From Phenylobacterium sp. (lineage in GTDB: Bacteria > Pseudomonadota > Alphaproteobacteria > Caulobacterales > Caulobacteraceae): a stretch of DNA of 53,470 nucleotides. Positions within the stretch are counted from its first letter, which is position 1. The number at the start of each line of letters is the position of its first letter. Of the stretch, positions 23,123-32,856 are shown piece after piece. Both the position numbers and the translations under genes were made by a program. The stretch covers positions 1-53,470 of the forward strand of contig NZ_SSMX01000056.1 of NCBI RefSeq assembly GCF_004799515.1. The letters are read 5' to 3'. Below the pieces are notes generated by a model that had not been told where the DNA came from, did no database searches, and was given only the letters and a program-made list of their open reading frames with translations.

Positions 23123-25639
23123 TCACCGCAACGGCGGGGCATCGAGGACTTCGCGGAGTTTCATCGCGAGCTCCTCGACAGCGAAGGGCTTGGGCAGGAT
23201 ATCGACACCGGGGTCGAGCACCCCGTTGTGGACGATGGCGTTGCGGGTATAGCCCGTCGTGTAGAGCACCCTCAGATCAGGATTGCGGCCACGAAGCGTG
23301 TCGGCGAGCTGACGGCCGCTCATGCCGGCCATCACCACGTCGGTGAAGAGAAGGTCGACGCGCGGGAGGGCGTCGAAACGGTTGACCGCCTCCTCGCCGC
23401 TCGCCGCCACGTGGACCGTGTAGCCGAGCTCCCGCAGGGCTTCGCTGCTCATCAGCCGCACGGCCTCGTCGTCTTCGACCACCAAGATGACCTCGCTTTG
23501 AAAGGCGGCCCTCGGGGGATCGCCCTCGGTGGTCGAGGCCAGGGCGTCCTCAGCGGCGGCGAAGGTGCGCGGCAGGTAGATCTTCACCGTCGTGCCCTGG
23601 CCCCGCTCAGAATAGATCTTCACGTGGCCGCCAGACTGTTTGACGAACCCGTAGAGCATCGAGAGCCCAAGGCCTGTGCCCTTGCCGACCGGCTTGGTGG
23701 TGAAGAAGGGGTCGAAGACTTTGGAGATCGCCTCCGGCGGAATCCCCGTTCCGACATCGCTGACCGCGATCATCACGTACTGGCCTGGCGCTACGCCGAC
23801 CTCGCGCGCGGCGTAGCGTTCGTCGAGGTGGGCGTTGGCGGTTTCGATGGTCAGCTTTCCCCCGTCAGGCATGGCGTCGCGGGCGTTGACCGCCAGGTTG
23901 AGGATCGCGCTCTCCAACTGGTTCGGATCGACATGGGTCAGCCAAAGGCCGCCGGCCAGGACGGTCTCCAGCGCGATGCGCTCCCCAAGGGTGCGCCGAA
24001 GCAGTTCGGACATGCTGGCCACAAGTGCGTTCAGCGCCACAACGGAGGGCGACAGCGGCGACTGCCGCGAGAAGGCCAGCAGCCGCTGCGTCAGGGTCGA
24101 GGCCCGTGTCGCGCCCTCGCGTGCGTGATTGAGGTGTCGCTCCACGCCGGAGCCGCCTCGCACGAGATGGCGCTGCGCGATGTCGAGATTGCCGATGACG
24201 ATCGCCAGCATGTTGTTGAAGTCGTGGGCGATGCCGCCGGTCAGGTGGCCGATCGCCTCCATTTTTTGGGATTGCCGTAGCGCCTCCTGCGCCAGCGCCA
24301 GTTCCCCGGCCGCCGCCTTCTCGGCAGTGATGTGCCGACCGCTCGCATAGACAAGGTCGCCCTCCGCTGACGCGACCCACGAAATCCACCGGTAGCTGCC
24401 ATCCTTGTGGCGGATGCGGCTTTCGTAAGCGGGCAGGCCCTCCGATATGGCGCGATCCAAGGCCTCTGCGCTTCGGGGGGCGTCGTCCGGGTGGTTCAGA
24501 TCAAGGTGATGGCGCCCGACCACCTCGGACTCGCTCCAGCCAAGGATTTCCGTCCAGGCGGGATTGGCGGCTGTCAAGACGCCTTGGGCGTCGACGACCG
24601 CGATCAGGTCCTGCGTATTTCGCCAAAGGCGGTCCCGCTCGCGGGTGCGCGCCTCCACCTGAAGTTCAAGCGTTTCGTTGAATTGCTGGAGTGCGTCTTC
24701 GGCCGCCACGCGTTCGGTGATGTCGAATCCATCGACGAAGATGCCAACGATCTCGCCGGACGAACTGCGGATCGGCTGATAGACGAAGTCGATATAGCGC
24801 AGCTCGACCGCCGACTTGGCCCCCCGTTGCAGGCTGGCGGGCACGCGGCGTCCAACATAGGGGTCGCCCGTCGCGAAGACGTTGTCCAGCAACTCGAAGA
24901 ACCCTTGGCCTTCAACCTCCGGCAAGGCCTCCCGCACCGCCTTGCCGACGACTGCACGGTGGCCGATCAGCTGGGTGTAGGCGTCGTTGGCCAGTTCGAA
25001 GCGGTGCTCGGGTCCGCGCAGCACCGCCATGAAACTCGGTGCGTGCTGAAAGAGGTCCCGCAGGAAAGCCCGCTCGGCTTCCAGCGCCTCGTTCGCCTCC
25101 CGAAGCGCCCTCTGGGCGTCCTGCAGCTCGCGTTCGGCCTTTATTCGCTCGGTGATTTCCACGGCGGTGACGAAGATGCCACCAATGCCGCGAGGCGCCG
25201 CCGGATCGGGAACGGGGCTGTAGCCAAGGGTGAAATGGGCGTCTTCCCAGCGGTCCTGAAAGCGTTGGATCCGCAGGAGGGTGTCGTCGGCGAACACGGC
25301 TTCGCTGGCGCCGCTCATGATCGCGAGGTGGAAGGGTTCGATCTGCGGCCAGACCTCGGCCCACGCCACGCTGGCCGGCAACCCCAGCGCCCACGGATGT
25401 TTATCGCCAAGGATCGGCCGATAGGCGTCATTGTAGATCAGGGCGAACTCAGGCCCCCAGCGAAGCGCCATGGGGAAGCCGGAGGCGAGGACGATATCCA
25501 CCGCCATCTTGAGGCTTTGAGACCAAGCTTCGCGCGCGCCCAGGGGCGTGGCGGACCAGTCCTTCGCGTCAACCAGGATCCGCATTTCGCGAAACGGCCG
25601 CGGCGCGAAGTTGGCTGCAGGCGCTGAGGTTTCCGACAT
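23123..25639 (-). CDS. PAS-containing hybrid sensor histidine kinase
   Basis: Domains in the 838-residue product, in order: a PAS/GAF-like N-terminal sensor (residues 1-170, with FALIYNDAYRPILGDKHPWAL), two further PAS domains (about 190-320 and 340-455), HisKA with phospho-His in GGIAHDFNNM near 472, HATPase with GKGTGLGLSMLYGF near 655, and a receiver with EDDEAV and TDVVMAG (phospho-Asp near 766). There are no membrane segments, so it is cytosolic. The receiver allows phosphorelay. The H-box subtype (AHDFNN) belongs to the kinase group common in Alphaproteobacteria. Signal and partner are unknown. Confidence 0.9.
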   Translation of the reverse strand: MSETSAPAANFAPRPFREMRILVDAKDWSATPLGAREAWSQSLKMAVDIVLASGFPMALRWGPEFALIYNDAYRPILGDKHPWALGLPASVAWAEVWPQIEPFHLAIMSGASEAVFADDTLLRIQRFQDRWEDAHFTLGYSPVPDPAAPRGIGGIFVTAVEITERIKAERELQDAQRALREANEALEAERAFLRDLFQHAPSFMAVLRGPEHRFELANDAYTQLIGHRAVVGKAVREALPEVEGQGFFELLDNVFATGDPYVGRRVPASLQRGAKSAVELRYIDFVYQPIRSSSGEIVGIFVDGFDITERVAAEDALQQFNETLELQVEARTRERDRLWRNTQDLIAVVDAQGVLTAANPAWTEILGWSESEVVGRHHLDLNHPDDAPRSAEALDRAISEGLPAYESRIRHKDGSYRWISWVASAEGDLVYASGRHITAEKAAAGELALAQEALRQSQKMEAIGHLTGGIAHDFNNMLAIVIGNLDIAQRHLVRGGSGVERHLNHAREGATRASTLTQRLLAFSRQSPLSPSVVALNALVASMSELLRRTLGERIALETVLAGGLWLTHVDPNQLESAILNLAVNARDAMPDGGKLTIETANAHLDERYAAREVGVAPGQYVMIAVSDVGTGIPPEAISKVFDPFFTTKPVGKGTGLGLSMLYGFVKQSGGHVKIYSERGQGTTVKIYLPRTFAAAEDALASTTEGDPPRAAFQSEVILVVEDDEAVRLMSSEALRELGYTVHVAASGEEAVNRFDALPRVDLLFTDVVMAGMSGRQLADTLRGRNPDLRVLYTTGYTRNAIVHNGVLDPGVDILPKPFAVEELAMKLREVLDAPPLR

Positions 25640-25988
25640 CGTTCGCCTGACTCCAGGATGATGTCGCCTTCGGTCAGGTCGGCGAACTTATGCAATGGCT
25701 GATCGCGGGGCCCCCGCTTCGAACACAAAGTTCGCTGTCAGCAATCGAAGGGGGAATGTTCCGGCCTAACTGAACGTTCCCACCGGGTCGATCATCGCAG
25801 CGGTCTGCGCGCGGAGCCGCGCCTCTTCGCGCCTGCGGCGGTCATCCAGGACACGAAAAGCGGCCTCGCCCGCGTCGAGGCGGGAGCGATCGGCGCGGCG
25901 CACGGGGTTTCGGTCACCGTCGGACGGCGCTTTCGCCAGCATCCGTCTTGGCGTCTGACAGGTCGACGAGCGAGGTCGGCTTCAGCGG
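25640..25988. other. Intergenic, no gene recognised
   Basis: The stretch lies between the kinase start and the end of the transglutaminase cluster. The kinase promoter should be here. Frames at 25790-25985 are Arg-rich with no family resemblance. Confidence 0.4.
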
Positions 25989-26888
25989 CTAGGCGTTTGC
26001 CGCAACGATCTCCGCCTCCGGGACGACATCGACCTCGACCTGCAAGGTCTGGCTGCCGGGCGCCAGGATGATGCCGTCGATGGGCGCGACGTCGGCGTAG
26101 TCGCGGCCGACCGCAAGCACGATGTGGTCGTTCTGCACCAGCTGGGCGTTGGTCGGGTCAAGGCCAATCCAGCCCTGAGCCTCGCCGCACCAGAGCGTGA
26201 CCCAGGCGTGGGTGGCGTCGGCGCCCTCAAGGCGGGGCTTGCCGGGCGGCGGCAGGGTGCGGAGGTAGCCGCTGACATAGCCGGCGGGGAGGCCCAGGCC
26301 CTTCAAGCCCGAGATCATCACATGCGCGAAGTCCTGGCAGACGCCGTGGCGGGCCGTGAAGGCGTCGAGCGCGGGGGTGGCGACGGTGGTCGCCTCAGCG
26401 TCATAGGTGAAGTCCTCACGGATGCGGGTCATCAACTCCGTGGCGGCCTCAAGGATCGGGCGGCTTTTGGCGAAGCTCCGCCGGGCATACTCGGTGATGG
26501 CCGGCGCGGCCGGCGTTCGGCGCGTGGGGTAGAGATAGGCGGCGGGCCCATCGGGGCCCAAACGGCGGCTCTCGAAGGTCTCGGCGCGGACGGCTTCCCA
26601 GGCGGCGGTGCGCCGGGGATCGGGCGGGTAGGGCGCGTGGACATCCACGCGGGAGCGCGCCTCAATCACCAGAGAGGCGTGCGGCGTGTCGATCACCACG
26701 GTGCGGGTCTTCTCCCCGAACGGCCCCAAGCCGTCGCGGGTGTCGGAGGGCCGGGGGGTGACGTCAATCGCGGCGGCGAGCACGGTCTGCGCCGAAGACG
26801 ACTGTGGCGTCAGCCGAAGCACGCAGCGGGCGAAGGTGACGGCGTCCTCGTAGCTGTATGTGGTGCGATGGCGAACGGCGTAGATCAC
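25989..26888 (-). CDS. Transglutaminase-like cysteine peptidase, last gene of the four-gene cluster
   Basis: The 299-residue product starts MIYAVRHRTTYSYEDAVTFA, the beta-rich N-terminal domain typical of bacterial transglutaminase-like proteins. The catalytic triad follows: Cys in RHGVCQDFAHVM (near 174), His in DATHAWVTLW (near 227), and Asp in GLDPTNAQL (near 243). Members are usually peptidases or amide-bond enzymes. The ATG overlaps the upstream ATP-grasp/alpha-E gene by four bases. Of the three transglutaminase genes in the cluster, this is the one that typically accompanies ATP-grasp/alpha-E proteins. Confidence 0.9.
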   Translation of the reverse strand: MIYAVRHRTTYSYEDAVTFARCVLRLTPQSSSAQTVLAAAIDVTPRPSDTRDGLGPFGEKTRTVVIDTPHASLVIEARSRVDVHAPYPPDPRRTAAWEAVRAETFESRRLGPDGPAAYLYPTRRTPAAPAITEYARRSFAKSRPILEAATELMTRIREDFTYDAEATTVATPALDAFTARHGVCQDFAHVMISGLKGLGLPAGYVSGYLRTLPPPGKPRLEGADATHAWVTLWCGEAQGWIGLDPTNAQLVQNDHIVLAVGRDYADVAPIDGIILAPGSQTLQVEVDVVPEAEIVAANA

Positions 26889-29416
26889 GCCAGGCCCCCC
26901 AGTTTCACCGTCGGCACCGCGTGGGCGCCCTGCAGGAAAAAGCGGTCGGCGACCGCGCCGGAGAGCCGCAACAACGTCCGCTCGAAGGTCTGCATCGCCG
27001 CCGGCGTCAACTGCCGGGCGTCGGTCGTCTCGACCTCGGTGGCGAGCGGCAGCAGGATCTTGCTCGGCTCTTCCAGCATGCCATCGGCGAGGAGCGACGG
27101 CAGGACGGCTAGGTGGCTCTTGAGGGTCTCCACCTGGAAGGCCAGCGACCGGGTGTTGAAGGGATCGAGCATCACCATGTCCCGCACCGGCGTGAGGGCT
27201 AGGCCCACCAGGTATCGGGCGCGGTAGGTGATCTGGCTGTCAGCGAGGTCGAGAAGCAGGTCGAGATCGTCGGGCGTCGCGCCGTCGTGCGCGAAGGTGC
27301 GCGTCACCCGGCAGGTATTGATCCCGCGCTCGATGCGGCGGCCCATGTCGAGGAAGCGCCAGCCGGCGACGCGGTTCATGTTCTCCTGCGCGAGGCCGGC
27401 CAGGGCGGCGAGGATCTGCAGCGCGCTTTCCACCTGCTGCAGCGCCTCGGCTTCGGAGAGCGGCGCCTGGGCGCCTTCGGCGAGTTCGCTCTCCAGGTTG
27501 ACCAGCAGGGTCCAGAAATCCGCAGAGAGCCGCTCGCGCATGCTGGCCGCGGTGCGCCGCGCGCCCCGCACCAAGAAGATCACCGAGCCGTAGGCGGTCG
27601 CGTCGTGCAGGGCGTCGCGCGCCGATTCCAGCGCCGCGGCCCCGAGGTGCTTCTCGTCCAAGGCGCCCCAGTCGACGAGCAGCTGCTGCAGGCTGATCAG
27701 CGTCTCGCCGCTGGTGTGGACAGCGGACTCGGAGTCCATCAGGCTGGTGCATAGGCTTCGCACCAGCCGCAGCGTCGCTTCGGCGCGTTCGATGTAGCGG
27801 CCGAGCCAGAACAGGTTGTCCGCGGCGCGACTCGGCAGATGGCCCAGGATTCGGCGCACCTTCACGTCATCCTGACTGGCCAGTAGGCTGATCCGCTCGA
27901 CGGGCTTGTCGTCGATCACCCAGACGTCGGCGGTGCGGGCGTCGCCGCCCATGGAGATGGCGCGGGCGTCGGGCCGCTCGGACGTGCGGCAGAAGCCGCC
28001 CGGCATGATCTTCATCCCCTCCGGCGTCCAAGCGGCATAGACCCGCAGCACGAAGGGGGCGGCCTCCAGGCGCCCGTCGCGCAGCACCGGCATGGTCGAC
28101 AGCCGCACCACCTCCTGGCCGACAAGGTCCCCGGGACGGTCGGTGAGGCGCTGCCGCAGGTCGGCCTGCGCCTGCGGCGCCAGGTCGGCCATCAGCCCGG
28201 GCCGCGTCAGCGCCCCATTCTCCCCCGGGGTGTTGAAGGCCGGCGCGATGACCAGCTCGTCGAGATTCTGTTCGACCAGGGCCCGTTCCTGCGGCTGGCC
28301 GCACCACCAGGTGGCGATGTTGGGCATCCGCAGGTCTTCGCCCAGCAACCGGCGGCACAGCTTCGGCAAGAATCCGAGCAGCGCCTTGGATTCCACCACC
28401 CCCGAGCCGGGCATGTTGAGCATGGCCACGCCCTCGGCGCGGATCGCCGCCAGCAGGCCTGGCGCGCCGAGCCGGGACGCGCTGTTCAGCTCAAGCGGGT
28501 CGATGAAGTCGGCGTCGACCCGCCGCAGGATGACGTCCGCGCGCTTCAGGCCGGCGATGGTGCGAACGTAGACCTTGCCGTCGCGGGCGATCAGATCGTC
28601 GCCTTCGACCAGCAGGAACCCCAGGTACCGCGCCAGATGCGCCTGCTCGAAATAGGTCTCGCTGAACGGGCCGGGCGTCAGAAGGCAGATGCGCGGATCG
28701 GCGCGGTCGGCGGCCCCGGCCAGGCCCTTGCGGAAGCCGTCGAAGAACGGCGCCAGACGCTCGACGTTCATGGCGTTGTAGAGGTTTGGGTAGGCGCGGG
28801 ACAGAACCAGCCGGTTCTCCAAGGCGTACCCCGCGCCGGACGGCGCCTGAGTGCGATCGTCGAGCACCCACCAGCGCCCGTCGGGCCCACGGCCAAGGTC
28901 GGCGGCGTAGAGCTGCAGGTAGCGGCCGCCTGGCGGCTTCACGCCCCGCATCTGCGGCAGGAAGTCGATGCTGCCGGTAAGAGCCGCGGCGGGCAGTTGG
29001 CCCTCTTCAACCAGGGTGGCGCCGGCGTAGATGTCCTGCAGCAGGGCTTCCATGAGCTCGGCCCGCTGTTCGACGCCGCGGGCGATCTGGCGCCACTCGC
29101 TCTGGCCCAGGATCAGCGGCAGCGGATTGAGCGGCCAACTCTGCTCGGTCTCCTCCCCATAGACCCGATAGGAGACGCCCGTGTCGCGGATGTGCCGGGT
29201 GGCCAGGTCGAAGCGGCTTTTGAACTCGCCTTCCGGATACTCCGCCAGGTCCCCGAGGAAGCTCAGCCAGTCGCCGCGCGGCCGACCGGTCGCGTCGAAC
29301 AGCTCATCCGGGATGCCGGGCAGCGGCGAATACCCGCGCAGCCACGCGGAGAGCCGCTTGGCCGCAGACGGCTCAAGGTCTTCGCTTCGGCGCTGGCTGG
29401 CGGTCTCAGCGGCCAC
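26885..29416 (-). CDS. Circularly permuted ATP-grasp fused to alpha-E domain
   Basis: The 843-residue product joins two domains. Residues 80-490 form a circularly permuted ATP-grasp (YAADLGRGPDGRWWVLDDRTQ, ENRLVLSRAYPNL, LTPGPFSETYFEQAHLAR, RVDADFIDPLELN). Residues 515-830 are an all-helical alpha-E (DUF403) domain (ADNLFWLGRYIERAEATLR, ENMNRVAGWRFLDMGRRIERG). ATP-grasp enzymes make amide bonds from a carboxylate and an amine. Comparative genomics has predicted that this type builds or attaches a peptide together with transglutaminases. The GTG start at 29416 overlaps the DUF2126 gene by 11 bases. Confidence 0.9.
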   Translation of the reverse strand: MAAETASQRRSEDLEPSAAKRLSAWLRGYSPLPGIPDELFDATGRPRGDWLSFLGDLAEYPEGEFKSRFDLATRHIRDTGVSYRVYGEETEQSWPLNPLPLILGQSEWRQIARGVEQRAELMEALLQDIYAGATLVEEGQLPAAALTGSIDFLPQMRGVKPPGGRYLQLYAADLGRGPDGRWWVLDDRTQAPSGAGYALENRLVLSRAYPNLYNAMNVERLAPFFDGFRKGLAGAADRADPRICLLTPGPFSETYFEQAHLARYLGFLLVEGDDLIARDGKVYVRTIAGLKRADVILRRVDADFIDPLELNSASRLGAPGLLAAIRAEGVAMLNMPGSGVVESKALLGFLPKLCRRLLGEDLRMPNIATWWCGQPQERALVEQNLDELVIAPAFNTPGENGALTRPGLMADLAPQAQADLRQRLTDRPGDLVGQEVVRLSTMPVLRDGRLEAAPFVLRVYAAWTPEGMKIMPGGFCRTSERPDARAISMGGDARTADVWVIDDKPVERISLLASQDDVKVRRILGHLPSRAADNLFWLGRYIERAEATLRLVRSLCTSLMDSESAVHTSGETLISLQQLLVDWGALDEKHLGAAALESARDALHDATAYGSVIFLVRGARRTAASMRERLSADFWTLLVNLESELAEGAQAPLSEAEALQQVESALQILAALAGLAQENMNRVAGWRFLDMGRRIERGINTCRVTRTFAHDGATPDDLDLLLDLADSQITYRARYLVGLALTPVRDMVMLDPFNTRSLAFQVETLKSHLAVLPSLLADGMLEEPSKILLPLATEVETTDARQLTPAAMQTFERTLLRLSGAVADRFFLQGAHAVPTVKLGGLA

Positions 29417-32400
29417 CGGGCGTCCTCAGGTCCAGGGTCATCGGGAACTCGTCCGTCGGCTCGGGTTGCGGGACCTTGATCAGGCCGGGGCTGTGGCCCT
29501 GATCCTCGAAACGCGCCTTGCGCCGCGCCTGGGCCTCGTAGGCGTTGACCGGGAAGGTATCATAGCTGCGGCCACCCGGATGGGTGACGTGATAGACGCA
29601 GCCACCCATCGAGCGACTGTTCGCCCGATCGACGATGTCGAAGGTGAGCGGCGCGTTGACCGGCAAGGTCGGATGCAGCCCGCTGCGCAGCTTCCAGGCC
29701 TTGTAGCGAACCCCGGCGACCGCCGCCATGGAGACCTCCGTCGGGCGCATCGACAGGGCGCGGCCGTTGCACGTGATGACGTGCCGCTGGGGATTGAAAC
29801 CGTCGGCCAGGACCTGCAACCGCTCGACGGAGGAATCGACGAAGCGGACGGTTCCGGATCCCGAGCTTTCCTCGCCCATGACGTGCCAGGGCTCCAGCGC
29901 GTGCCGCAGCTCCAGCGTGACGCCGCCATATTCCACGCGCCCGTGCACCGGGAAGCGGAAGGCCCGCTGCGCCTCGTACCACCCCGCGTCGATCGCGTAG
30001 CCGGCGCCGTTCAGGTCGGCGATCACCTCGAGGAAGTCGCGCCAGACGAAGTGGGGCAGCATGAAACGGTCGTGCAGCGCCGTCCCCCAGCGCACCATCC
30101 GGCCCCTCTGCGGCTCGCGCCAGAACCAGGCGACCAGGGCGCGGATGATTAGCTGCTGCGCCAAGCTCATGCGCGCGTCCGGCGGCATCTCGAAGCCGCG
30201 GAACTCCAGCAGTCCGAGCCGGCCGGTCGGACCCTCCGGCGAATAGAGCTTGTCGATGCAGATCTCGGTGCGATGGGTGTTGCCCGCCACGTCGGTCAGC
30301 AGGTTCCGCAACAGGCGGTCGACCAGCCACGGGGCCGGCGGCTTCCGGCGGCTGGGCGGGGGGATGAGCCCGAGCGCGATATCCAGTTCGTAGAGCGCGT
30401 CGTGCCGCGCCTCGTCGATGCGGGGCGCCTGGCTGGTGGGCCCGACGAACAGGCCGGAAAACAGGTAGGAGAGCGCGGGGTGGCGCTGCCAGTAGAGCAG
30501 CAGGCTCTTAAGGACATCGGGACGGCGAAGGAACGGCGAGTCCGCCGGGCTGGCGCCGCCGACCACCACGTGGGCGCCGCCGCCGGTGCCGGTATGGCGT
30601 CCATCGGTCATGAACTTGTCGGCGCCCAAGCGGCCGGCGCGGGCGTCGGCATAGACCCCTGTGGTGATATCGACGGCTTCGCGCCAGGTGGCGGCGGGGT
30701 GCACATTGACCTCGATCACCCCCGGGTCGGGCGTTACCTTCAGCACCCCCATGCGCAGGTCCGCGGGCGGCCCGTAGCCCTCCAGGCGGATCGGGGAATC
30801 GTCCGCCGCGGCCTGCAGCTGGGCGAGGAGTTCGAGGTAGTCCTCCAGCCGGGCGATCGGCGGCATGAAGACATAGAGGTAGCCGTCCCGCGGCTCGATG
30901 CTCAGCGCCGTGCGGACCGCGGCGGGCTTGCCCTTGCGCGGCGGATCCGGACCCTCGCCGCCCTGCGCAAGCTGCGCATAGTCAGGCAGGCGCCCACGAT
31001 CCTCGTACGGATCGAGGGGGGTGATGTGCGGGTAGTCCTCGGGCTTGAGCTCCGGCAGGGCGTCGAGCGGCAGACGCAGGCCGAGCGGCGAGTCGCCGGG
31101 GATGGCGTAGAGCCGTCCGCGGCGGAACCGCCAGGCTTCGCTGAGCCAGCCGCGCCCCTCGGCCTTGCTGACCGCCCGCCGCAGCGGCAGCACATAGCCG
31201 AGCGTCTTCGAAAGACCGCCCTGCAGGACGCGCCGCAGCCGCACGCGCGCTGCGGGATCGTCGAGCGCCGTGTCGGTCAGCTCAACACCGGGCGGCAGAT
31301 CCGTCTCCGCCTTGATCGCCGGCAAGGGATCTTCCCGCGCCGGGAGGATGAAGGTCGGATCGACGCCCAGCCGGTCGGCCAACCGCTGGATCACGTCCCG
31401 GGCGTCGGCAAGGGTGGCGGCGGGCGGGCGCTCGTCCGCCAGGGCCGCGGGGGCGTCGCGCCAGACGGTCTGGCCGTCGCGGCGCCAGTAGAGACCCAGC
31501 GCCCAGCGCGGCAGAGGCTCGCCGGGATACCACTTGCCCTGGCCAAAATGCAGCATGCCGCCGCGTCCGAAGCGGTCCTTAAGGCGGCGCAGCAATTGCT
31601 CGCTGAGAGTCTGTTTGGTCGGCCCGGTGGCGTCGATAGTCCACTCGGCGGCTTCAAAATCGTCGATCGAAACGAAGGTGGGCTCACCGCCCATGGTGAG
31701 GCGAACGTCCTGCTTTTGCAGATCCGCCTCGACGGCCTCGCCGACCGCGTCCAAGGCGGCCCAGTCGGTCTCTTCGAAGGGCCGTGTAATGCGGATGGGC
31801 TCGACCAGACGGGTCACCGTCATCGCGAACTCGAAGTCATCGGCGGGCCGGCTCGAGCCGCCGGTGATCGCGGCGGCTGAGCGGTAGTGCGGCGAGGCCG
31901 CCAGCGGGATATGGCCTTCGCCGCAAAGCAGGCCCGACGTGGCGTCGAGTCCGATCCACCCGGCCCCCGGAATATAGACCTCCGCCCAGGCGTGCAGGTC
32001 GGTGAAATCCGTCTGAGTTCCGAGCGGGCCTTCGACCGGGTCGATGTCCGCTTTCAGCTGCAACAGGTAGCCGGACACGAACCGCGCCGCGAGGCCCAGC
32101 TTGCGCAGCATCTGGACGAGGAGCCAGGCGCTGTCGCGGCAGGACCCGGAGCCGAGCTGCAGGGTGGTGTCGGGCGTCTGAACGCCCGGCTCCAGGCGAA
32201 CGACGTAACTCACCGCGGCGCGGACCTGGGCGTTGAGCCCGACGACGAAATCGACGGTGGGCCGCCCCGCGGGCTCGAGGGCGGCGACGGCCGCCTGCAA
32301 GCCCGGCCCGTCGTCGTCGATTGCCAGATAAGGTGTGAGATCGTGGGCGAGCGCCATCGGATAGCTGAAGGGCAGGGTCTCGGCGTAGGGCTCGACGAAG

Positions 32401-32780
32401 AAGTCGAAGGGATTGATCACCACCATCTCGGCGGTGAGGTCGACGGTGATGCTGAAGTCCCGCGTCGGCTCCGGAAAGACGATGCGCGCCAGCCAATTGC
32501 CGTGAGGATCCTGCTGCCAGTTGATGAAGTGCGCCGCCGGCGTCACCTTCATCGAGTAGCTGGCGATCTGCGTCCGTGTGTGCGGCGCCGGTCGTAGGCG
32601 CACTACGTGCGGGCCAAGCGTCGCCGGCTGATCGTAGCGGTAGCGGGTGACGTGATTGAGGGCGGCGATGACCGACAGGGCAGTTCTCTGGGTTCGAGGC
32701 GACCCGGACCCTACGCCCTCCGCCGTCCCCGCGCAGACCCCAAATGCAGCCACCGCGGCGCCTTGGCGCTTCTGCCGCAA
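29406..32780 (-). CDS. DUF2126 protein with N-terminal transglutaminase domain
   Basis: The 1,124-residue frame carries an N-terminal beta domain (AALNHVTRYRYDQPATLGPHV), then a transglutaminase core with Cys in SGSCRDSAWLLVQML, His in DLHAWAEVYIPG and Asp in GLDATSG. From about residue 375 follows the long DUF2126 region (RLTMGGEPTFVSIDD, HFGQGKWYPGEPLPRWALGL, NVHPAATW, VVGGASPADSPF), which resembles a catalytic GCS/GS-like domain in places. The stated start is the longest option. The family usually begins near ALNHVTRY (about 32675), where only weak start codons exist, so a GTG near 32755 or a CTG is also possible. Confidence 0.85.
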   Translation of the reverse strand: MRQKRQGAAVAAFGVCAGTAEGVGSGSPRTQRTALSVIAALNHVTRYRYDQPATLGPHVVRLRPAPHTRTQIASYSMKVTPAAHFINWQQDPHGNWLARIVFPEPTRDFSITVDLTAEMVVINPFDFFVEPYAETLPFSYPMALAHDLTPYLAIDDDGPGLQAAVAALEPAGRPTVDFVVGLNAQVRAAVSYVVRLEPGVQTPDTTLQLGSGSCRDSAWLLVQMLRKLGLAARFVSGYLLQLKADIDPVEGPLGTQTDFTDLHAWAEVYIPGAGWIGLDATSGLLCGEGHIPLAASPHYRSAAAITGGSSRPADDFEFAMTVTRLVEPIRITRPFEETDWAALDAVGEAVEADLQKQDVRLTMGGEPTFVSIDDFEAAEWTIDATGPTKQTLSEQLLRRLKDRFGRGGMLHFGQGKWYPGEPLPRWALGLYWRRDGQTVWRDAPAALADERPPAATLADARDVIQRLADRLGVDPTFILPAREDPLPAIKAETDLPPGVELTDTALDDPAARVRLRRVLQGGLSKTLGYVLPLRRAVSKAEGRGWLSEAWRFRRGRLYAIPGDSPLGLRLPLDALPELKPEDYPHITPLDPYEDRGRLPDYAQLAQGGEGPDPPRKGKPAAVRTALSIEPRDGYLYVFMPPIARLEDYLELLAQLQAAADDSPIRLEGYGPPADLRMGVLKVTPDPGVIEVNVHPAATWREAVDITTGVYADARAGRLGADKFMTDGRHTGTGGGAHVVVGGASPADSPFLRRPDVLKSLLLYWQRHPALSYLFSGLFVGPTSQAPRIDEARHDALYELDIALGLIPPPSRRKPPAPWLVDRLLRNLLTDVAGNTHRTEICIDKLYSPEGPTGRLGLLEFRGFEMPPDARMSLAQQLIIRALVAWFWREPQRGRMVRWGTALHDRFMLPHFVWRDFLEVIADLNGAGYAIDAGWYEAQRAFRFPVHGRVEYGGVTLELRHALEPWHVMGEESSGSGTVRFVDSSVERLQVLADGFNPQRHVITCNGRALSMRPTEVSMAAVAGVRYKAWKLRSGLHPTLPVNAPLTFDIVDRANSRSMGGCVYHVTHPGGRSYDTFPVNAYEAQARRKARFEDQGHSPGLIKVPQPEPTDEFPMTLDLRTPGGR

Positions 32781-32856
32781 GCATGAGCAGGCGAGCCTGG
32801 ATCGGCTTGGCCGCCGAGGCTGCGGATTGTGATGGCCTAGAGTCCGGCCGTCTGCG

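Noticed and set aside
24407..25627. Plus-strand open frame of about 400 codons opposite the first hybrid kinase
   Set aside because: It lies wholly antisense to PAS domains of a well-supported kinase gene and shows no domain of its own.
30273..31880. Plus-strand open frame of about 535 codons opposite the DUF2126 gene
   Set aside because: It is antisense to a recognisable protein and has no family-like motifs, only Arg/Gly/Ala-rich composition. A similar frame opposite the kinase at 37297-38619 was rejected for the same reason.
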